Shown here piece by piece: positions 58,765 through 64,000 of a stretch of 64,000 nucleotides of DNA. The notes beneath the pieces are model-generated. The model had not been told where the DNA came from. It did no database searches and saw nothing but the letters and a program-made list of their open reading frames with translations. The stretch spans positions 248,001 through 312,000 of the forward strand of contig JAWKKG010000003.1 of the NCBI GenBank assembly GCA_041393395.1, written 5' to 3'. Positions within the stretch are counted from its first letter, which is position 1, and each line of letters begins with the position of its first letter. Origin of the DNA: JAGQIB01 sp041393395. GTDB lineage: Bacteria > ARS69. The translations under genes and the position numbers were made by a program.

Positions 58765-60534
58765 CTATGGCGCCCAGAAGCGCGGAATCAGCACGGTGGC
58801 CACGATCCACATCAGCGCGTTCATCGGCAAACCCACGCGAAGGTAGTCCTGGAACCGATACCCGCCCGGCCCCATCACCATCGTGTTCGTCTGGTACCCG
58901 ATCGGTGTGGCGAAACTCGCGCTCGCCCCGAACGCCACCGCGACGAGCAGCGGCTTCGGATCCAGCCCGAGCGAGGCGGCCACCTGCAGGACGATCGGCG
59001 TGAGCAGCACCGCGGCGGCGTTGTTGGAAAGGACCTCGGTCAGCAGGCTCGTGAGCAGGTACAGGGCGGAAACGAGAACGAACGGACCGTGAGGTCCTGC
59101 GAATCCCACGACGTGTTCCGCGATCGCGGCCGCGAGCCCCGTGCGCTCCATGGCGAGTCCGGCCGGGATCATGGCGGCGAGCAGGAGCAGCACCGACGTG
59201 TCCAGTGCGCGGATCGCACGCGGCACCGAGAGACACCCCGTCAGGATCACGGCGCCCGCGCCGGCGAGCGACAGCAGCAGAATCGGCGCGACGTTCATGG
59301 CCGCCAGCGCCACCACCGCCACGAGCGTGGCGATCGCGATCGGTGCGCGCGCGGGGAAGGTGAGTGTTCGCTCGACGCCCTCGATGAGCAGAACGTCCCC
59401 GTCATTCTGGAGCGCGCGCAGTGACTCCGGCTCGCCCTGAAGCAGCAGAACGTCGCCGGACTGGAGCGCCATCTCGCGTAGCTCGGTCTGATGGTGCGCT
59501 CCGAGTCGCCGCACGGCGAGCACCTGGATGCCGCGCAGGCGACTCAGGCCGAGATCGCGGACCTTGCGGTGCTGGAACAGCGAGTTGGGTAGGATCACGG
59601 CCTCGACCATCCGCAGATCGAGGCGACGGATGGGCACCCGCTCCTCGTCCGAGACCGCCGTTCCCGGCACCACGAGACCACGACCGAGGAGATCGTGCAG
59701 CGCGCGGGCCGTTCCCTCCACGACGAGCACGTCTCCCGGCTCGAGGATCGTGTCGGCGGCCGGCCCGAGCCTCGCATCCTCGCCGCGGATGAGCTGCATC
59801 ACCACGACTTCCTTGTCGGAACCGAACACTTCCGCGATGCGTCGACCCGGCAGGCCTCCCGCGCGCGGAACGATGACCTCGGTGAAGAAGCTGCCCGGCG
59901 CGGCGGCTTCGAGAGCGTGGGACAACGCGTGACGAACGGGGAGAATCCGTGGAGCGACGAACACCGCGAAGAGGCCGCCCGCCCCGAGGTACAGCAAACC
60001 GAGTCTCGTGAACTCGAACATGCCGAACCCCGGACCTCCCGCCTCACGATAGAGCGAGTCCACCAGGATGTTCGTGCTCGTCCCGATCAGCGTGCACGTG
60101 CCGCCGAGGATCGAGAGATAGCTCACCGGCATCAGCAGCTTGGACGGGGCGAGTTTCAGCCGCCGGCACAGGGTGAGAGTCACCGGGATCATCAGCGCCA
60201 CGATCGCCGTGTTGTTCATGAAGGCGCTGAGGCCGGCGGTGGGAGTGGCGAGCAGCAACGCCACGGTGCGGATTCCGCCGCCACCCGCGCGCCGAGCGAG
60301 CAGGCTCCCGATCCAGTCCACCACGCCCACGCGCTCCAGGCCGGCCGAGATCACGAGCATGGCCGCCACCGTGAGCGTGGCCGAACTCGCGAATCCGGTC
60401 ACGGCCTCCTCGGGCCGCAGGAGCCCGGTCAGGCCCAGCGTGGCGATCAGCGCGAGCGCGGTGACCTCCACCCGGACGACCTGGGTGACGAGGAGAATCA
60501 GCGTGAGGACGAGGATCAGGCCCAGGAGGACCAA
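58765..60534 (-). CDS. SLC13/DASS-family permease with two TrkA-C domains (paralogue)
   Basis: A 589-residue transporter with the same layout as the gene at 7700-9487: first half AFMNNTAIVALMIPVTLTL and GGTCTLIGTSTNILVD, two TrkA-C domains (about 205-390), second half EVLSNNAAAVLLTPIVLQV and FATPIGYQTNTMVMGPGGY. The TTG start at 60534 has GGAG six bases upstream. Sequence differences in the regulatory domains suggest different control or substrate. It is divergent from recQ. Confidence 0.9.
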   Translation of the reverse strand: MVLLGLILVLTLILLVTQVVRVEVTALALIATLGLTGLLRPEEAVTGFASSATLTVAAMLVISAGLERVGVVDWIGSLLARRAGGGGIRTVALLLATPTAGLSAFMNNTAIVALMIPVTLTLCRRLKLAPSKLLMPVSYLSILGGTCTLIGTSTNILVDSLYREAGGPGFGMFEFTRLGLLYLGAGGLFAVFVAPRILPVRHALSHALEAAAPGSFFTEVIVPRAGGLPGRRIAEVFGSDKEVVVMQLIRGEDARLGPAADTILEPGDVLVVEGTARALHDLLGRGLVVPGTAVSDEERVPIRRLDLRMVEAVILPNSLFQHRKVRDLGLSRLRGIQVLAVRRLGAHHQTELREMALQSGDVLLLQGEPESLRALQNDGDVLLIEGVERTLTFPARAPIAIATLVAVVALAAMNVAPILLLSLAGAGAVILTGCLSVPRAIRALDTSVLLLLAAMIPAGLAMERTGLAAAIAEHVVGFAGPHGPFVLVSALYLLTSLLTEVLSNNAAAVLLTPIVLQVAASLGLDPKPLLVAVAFGASASFATPIGYQTNTMVMGPGGYRFQDYLRVGLPMNALMWIVATVLIPRFWAP

Positions 60535-60608
60535 GTCTCACTCCGGTACGGCCGCGGCGTTTCGCGGTGCGCCAGTATCCTTCCGTCGGGGGCGTTCCGA
60601 CAAGAGCC

Positions 60609-60637
60609 TGGGCAGTCCCGCGCGGACGCGGTATACG
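60609..60637 (+). promoter_or_regulatory. Candidate promoter of recQ
   Basis: TGGGCA (60609-60614), 17-base spacer, TATACG (60632-60637), 36 bp before the recQ TTG start. Confidence 0.42.
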
Positions 60638-60673
60638 AGCAGGACCCCGCGCGCCGCTCGTCCGGAGGCCTTC

Positions 60674-62548
60674 TTGCATCGTTCGCTCTTCGACTCCGCC
60701 GGCCCGCCCGCCGCGATCCCCCGCGGCGCTGCCCCGGGAACCCTCCTGCACGACGTGTTCGGCTTCGCCGGCTTCCGCGGCGAGCAGGAGGCGATCGTTT
60801 CGCACGTGGTGGCGGGCGGCGATGCGCTCGTCCTGATGCCCACCGGCAGCGGGAAGTCCCTGTGCTACCAGCTTCCCGCGCTCGTGCGCGACGGCGTGGC
60901 GATCGTGGTCAGCCCGCTGATCGCGCTCATGGAAGATCAGGTCATGGCGTTGCGCCAGCTCGGCATCCGCGCCGCGTACCTGAACTCGAGCCTGGAGGCC
61001 GACGAGCAACGTCGCGTGCGGCGGGAGGTGGCGGCGGGCGAGATCGACCTGCTCTACGTGGCCCCCGAGCGCCTGCTCATGGACTCCTTCCTGGACTTCC
61101 TGGGCACGCTCCCTCTCGCGCTGTTCGCGATCGACGAGGCCCACTGCGTGTCCCAGTGGGGGCACGACTTCCGGCCGGAGTACCTGCAGCTCGCGATCCT
61201 GCACGAACGCTGGCCGGAGATCCCCCGGATCGCGCTCACCGCGACGGCGGATCCGCCCACGCGGCGTGAGATCGTGGCGAAGCTCGCGCTGGAGGACGCT
61301 CGTCAGTTCATCGCGGGGTTCGATCGTCCGAACATCCGCTACCGGGTCGTCCCGAAAGACAGCGCCACCACGCAGCTCATCCGCTTCCTGCGCGACGAGC
61401 ATCCGCAGGATTCCGGCATCGTCTACTGCCTGTCGCGCAAGCGCGTGGAGGACACGGCCGCGAAGCTCGTGGCCGAGGGCTGGAACGCGGCGCCGTACCA
61501 CGCCGGCCTGGACGCGGAGACGCGGCGCGAGAATCAACGTCGATTCGTGCGGGACGAGGTCGACATCGTGGTCGCCACGGTGGCGTTCGGCATGGGCATC
61601 GACAAGCCGGACGTGCGCTTCGTGTACCACCTGGATCCGCCCAAGAGCCTCGAGGCGTACTACCAGGAGACGGGCCGCGCGGGTCGCGACGGTCTCCCCG
61701 CGAACGCCATGATGACCTGGGGCCTCGCCGACGTGGCGCAGCTCCGCCGCTTCATCACCGAGGGCGAGGCGTCGACGGAGCGACAGCGCGTGGAGCACCA
61801 CAAGCTGAATGCGCTGCTCGGCTACTGTGAAACGTCGCGTTGCCGGCGCCAGGTGCTCCTCTCGTACTTCGGGGAGACCGACTCCGCGCCCTGCGGGAAC
61901 TGCGACACGTGCCTCACGCCGCCGGAGACGTTCGACGGCACGGTCGTCGCGCAGAAGGCGATGTCCGCGGTGGTCCGCACCGGCGAACGTTTCGGGCAAG
62001 GCCACCTGATCGACGTGCTTCTCGGGAACACGAACGAGCGCATCACGCGCTTCGGGCACGACCGCCTGCCGACGTTCGGCGTGGGCGGCGAACTCGACAA
62101 GCGTGGCTGGCAGTCCGTGTTCCGGCAGCTGGTGGCGGCGGGGCTGCTCGCGGTGGATCTCGATGGCTACGGCGGGCTCTCGCTCGCGGAGGAAGCGGCG
62201 CCGGTATTGAGGGGCGAGCGCACGGTGGAGCTGCGCCGCGATCCGCATCCCGAGCGCGGGGCCGGGCGCAAGCGCGGCGGTCGCTCGGGCCGCGGCGGCA
62301 GCGCGGCGGCCGGCCTGACCGACGAGGCGGATCGCACGCTGTTCGAGGCGCTCCGTCAACGGCGCCTGGAGCTCGCACGCGAGGCGAACATCGCGCCCTT
62401 CATGGTCTTCCCGGACCGCACGCTGCTGGAGATGGTGGCCGCGCGGCCCACGTCGCGGCGGGAGCTGAGCGACCTCCACGGGGTGGGGCAGGTGAAGCTG
62501 GATCGATTCGGGGAGGAGTTCCTCGGGGTGATCCGGCAGGTGGGGTGA
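60674..62548 (+). CDS. recQ: ATP-dependent DNA helicase RecQ
   Basis: A 624-residue superfamily 2 helicase. The TTG at 60674 has GGAGG five bases upstream and defines the start. Motif I LMPTGSGKSLCYQLPA, motif II AIDEAHCVSQWGHDFRPEY (with the RecQ aromatic loop), motif VI QETGRAGRDGLP. The zinc site follows with Cys residues in CETSRC and APCGNCDTC, then the RQC winged helix and a C-terminal HRDC domain (LFEALRQRRLELA, LHGVGQVKLDRFGEEFL). It unwinds DNA with 3'-5' polarity in recombination repair and replication restart. Gene order gives no specific regulation. Confidence 0.95.
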   Translation: MHRSLFDSAGPPAAIPRGAAPGTLLHDVFGFAGFRGEQEAIVSHVVAGGDALVLMPTGSGKSLCYQLPALVRDGVAIVVSPLIALMEDQVMALRQLGIRAAYLNSSLEADEQRRVRREVAAGEIDLLYVAPERLLMDSFLDFLGTLPLALFAIDEAHCVSQWGHDFRPEYLQLAILHERWPEIPRIALTATADPPTRREIVAKLALEDARQFIAGFDRPNIRYRVVPKDSATTQLIRFLRDEHPQDSGIVYCLSRKRVEDTAAKLVAEGWNAAPYHAGLDAETRRENQRRFVRDEVDIVVATVAFGMGIDKPDVRFVYHLDPPKSLEAYYQETGRAGRDGLPANAMMTWGLADVAQLRRFITEGEASTERQRVEHHKLNALLGYCETSRCRRQVLLSYFGETDSAPCGNCDTCLTPPETFDGTVVAQKAMSAVVRTGERFGQGHLIDVLLGNTNERITRFGHDRLPTFGVGGELDKRGWQSVFRQLVAAGLLAVDLDGYGGLSLAEEAAPVLRGERTVELRRDPHPERGAGRKRGGRSGRGGSAAAGLTDEADRTLFEALRQRRLELAREANIAPFMVFPDRTLLEMVAARPTSRRELSDLHGVGQVKLDRFGEEFLGVIRQVG

Positions 62549-62599
62549 TCCGGCCCGTGCGCCAAGCGCGACTCGGCCGCCTCTCCTCCCGCGGCACTC

Positions 62600-63034
62600 C
62601 TACATCTTCCCCTCCGCCACGTTCGGCGGTCCCGGATACTTCAGGTCGTACTGGATGATCTGATCGATCAGCCCGTGGTGCGCCTCCTTCCACGAGATCG
62701 CGAGCGCCTCGTGCAGGAACTCGTGGAGGATGACCTTCTCCAGGTCCATCACCTTGAAGCGCTTCTCGAGGAAGAACGGTCCGATCTTGATCTTGCCCTT
62801 CCGGACCGACGCGCCGGGGTTCTCCGGATCGTACTCGAGCGTGCAGCGCGCCCAGATGTTCGCGAACTCGTCCTTGAGATTGTGCTCATCCGCGTTCAGG
62901 CGGCGCGGCGCCTTCACGAAGTTGTCCTTCACGCCCTTCGAGCGCGTGAGGCGTTCCATCGCGCGGCGCACCTTGAGGAGCAGGGCCTGCCCCTCCTTGT
63001 CCTTCGGGAACGTGTCGGCGAGAAGACGGCACAT
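62600..63034 (-). CDS. Small protein with HExxH motif, putative metallopeptidase-like
   Basis: A 144-residue soluble protein. VILHEFLHEALAISWKEAHH (about residues 101-120) contains HEFLH, the zinc-binding HExxH helix, and a further His pair (EAHH) could be the third ligand region. GGAGG lies six bases before the ATG. No signal peptide, so cytoplasmic. The N-terminal 60 residues are basic and could bind nucleic acid or a ribosome. Proteolytic activity is only a suggestion; I do not recognise the family. Confidence 0.65.
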   Translation of the reverse strand: MCRLLADTFPKDKEGQALLLKVRRAMERLTRSKGVKDNFVKAPRRLNADEHNLKDEFANIWARCTLEYDPENPGASVRKGKIKIGPFFLEKRFKVMDLEKVILHEFLHEALAISWKEAHHGLIDQIIQYDLKYPGPPNVAEGKM

Positions 63035-63138
63035 CGGGCGCCTCCGGGGTTCGAGTCCGTGAGTATAGCGTTTCTCCGGGAACTGGACTCTCCCGCCGGG
63101 GCGCGTATTCTTTCGGCGACCCGAGTCCGGAGGGGACC

Positions 63139-63582
63139 TTGCTGCAAGCGACCGTGAAACAGGCCGACGGCTACCTCTTCGTCGGCCGCTCGAACAGCGG
63201 GCACTGGGTGCCCATGGACGGCTCGACCAAGATCGGCGCGCTCGACGGCGCCGCGCGCCCGAAGGAGCTCCTGCTCCTCGCGCTCGGTGGCTGCACCGCG
63301 TTCGACGTGGAAATGGTACTGAAGAAGCGGCGGGTGCACGCGGCGACGTTCGAGGTCCTGCTCGAGGCCGACGAGGTGGACGAGACGCCGATGGTGTTCT
63401 CGCAGATCCGCGTGACGTACCGCTTCACCGGCGAGATCGCGGTGGCCGAGCTCGAGCGCGCGATCAAGCTCTCCGAGGAGAAGTACTGCTCCGTGAGCGC
63501 CATGATGAGGAAGGCGGTTCCGATCTCTTGGACGGCGGAGCTGAACGGGGAGCGGGTGCTCACGGACGAAGGGCGCGCCTAG
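63139..63582 (+). CDS. OsmC/Ohr-family peroxiredoxin-like protein
   Basis: A 147-residue protein with TTG start and GGAGGGG upstream. The two redox Cys of the family are present: LALGGCTAFDVEMVL and SEEKYCSVSAMM. The small form without N-terminal swap fits the YhfA-like OsmC branch. It reduces organic hydroperoxides or binds thiols in the cytoplasm. It ends on a CTAG shared with the convergent small membrane-protein gene. Confidence 0.9.
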   Translation: MLQATVKQADGYLFVGRSNSGHWVPMDGSTKIGALDGAARPKELLLLALGGCTAFDVEMVLKKRRVHAATFEVLLEADEVDETPMVFSQIRVTYRFTGEIAVAELERAIKLSEEKYCSVSAMMRKAVPISWTAELNGERVLTDEGRA

Positions 63583-63770
63583 TTCTCCGGCGGCCGACGC
63601 AGACTTGCGAGCAGCAACGTCGCAAGGCCCAGCAGGATCTCGTCCACGAACGGGATCATGTCCGGCACCAGCAGGTCGATCACGAAGATCGCGCCCGTCA
63701 GCAGGAAGAGCTGGGGGAACCGGAGCTTGCCGGCGAAGTCCAGAAGCGGGGCGAGGATCGGGGAAGGCAT
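63579..63770 (-). CDS. Small two-helix membrane protein, DUF6116-like
   Basis: 63 residues. PILAPLLDFAGKLRFPQLFL, then IFVIDLLVPDMIPFVDEILL matches the layout of short DUF6116-type proteins: amphipathic start, helix, a conserved P-D-x-I-P-F-x-D-E turn, second helix and basic C-terminus. Function unknown. The CTAG stop overlap with the OsmC gene is 4 bp. The remaining bases to 64000 show no gene I can support. Confidence 0.7.
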   Translation of the reverse strand: MPSPILAPLLDFAGKLRFPQLFLLTGAIFVIDLLVPDMIPFVDEILLGLATLLLASLRRPPEN

Positions 63771-64000
63771 GACGGGATCCTAGCAGCAGCCGAGCGTTCG
63801 CGGCGCCGAGTTGCCGTTCCCGTGGCCGGAGCCTGGCGTCCCGAGCTTTGCTGCCGGAGCCTGCCGGACGGGGAACGTCGAGGAGGCCGTCCTCCGGGGC
63901 CAGGACCCCCGTCTCCCGAGCCCCGAGGCTCGTCGCTGGCACCGGACCGCCGGATCCGCTAGTCTCATACGGTCCGGGCCCTCGGGCCCCTGCCGGCGCC

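Noticed and set aside
63780..63968. Short minus-strand open frame ending GCC at the right edge
   Set aside because: No ribosome site, no hydrophobic or domain pattern; 63771-64000 left unannotated.

Overview
The window is G+C-rich bacterial chromosome, gene-dense, with many ATGA/GTGA start-stop overlaps and frequent GTG/TTG starts. Two secreted proteins end in a FlgD-like C-terminal domain. Together with a secreted beta-helix protein, abundant multiheme cytochromes and a diderm efflux system, this suggests an uncultivated lineage of the FCB type (Candidatus Eisenbacteria-like). That placement is inference. No rRNA, tRNA, CRISPR array, insertion sequence or integrase was seen, so this looks like stable chromosome rather than a mobile island.

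Layout. 1-9.5 kb: secreted beta-rich protein, K+-channel-like protein with RCK domain, STAS protein, MscS channel, a large secreted protein with FlgD tail, and an SLC13/TrkA-C permease. 9.4-23.3 kb: NTT/MFS-like transporter, SufS-like cysteine desulfurase, histidine kinase, methyltransferase, membrane protein, beta-helix protein, ferritin-like protein, TrmJ-like RNA methylase, GT-C glycosyltransferase with TPR-like tail, HNH nuclease, HAD phosphatase, and a small lipoprotein pair.

23.4-29.4 kb is a compact sulfur/electron-transfer operon. It holds an ArsR-type repressor with a perfect palindromic operator at its start, an octaheme tetrathionate-reductase-family cytochrome, a 7-heme/cytochrome b561 fusion, and two half-size YeeE/YedE transporters. 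The second transporter carries a rhodanese-like domain without catalytic Cys. 29.4-36.7 kb (minus strand): PilX-like and HAMP-like membrane proteins, a molybdopterin sulfite-oxidase-family enzyme, two secreted proteins and an FAD monooxygenase.

36.9-43 kb: typA (bipA) with a good promoter, followed by a four-gene amidoligase cassette (C39-like peptidase, RimK-type ATP-grasp, GCS2-type ligase, N-formylglutamate amidohydrolase family). 43.2-51.8 kb: an electron-transfer locus containing a nonaheme lipoprotein, then an 11-heme anchored cytochrome, a b-type cytochrome, a 21-heme lipoprotein, an outer-membrane beta-barrel and a 16-heme periplasmic cytochrome. This has the composition of a porin-cytochrome conduit for extracellular electron transfer. 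The six multiheme proteins of the two loci carry 71 CxxCH motifs plus one CX4CH. 52-58 kb: TolC/adaptor/RND efflux operon. 58-64 kb: LysE exporter, second SLC13/TrkA-C permease, RecQ, an HExxH protein, an OsmC protein and a small DUF6116-like membrane protein.

The overall picture is a heterotroph or sulfur-active anaerobe that can move electrons from the quinone pool through periplasmic cytochromes to an oxidised sulfur compound and possibly to extracellular acceptors.
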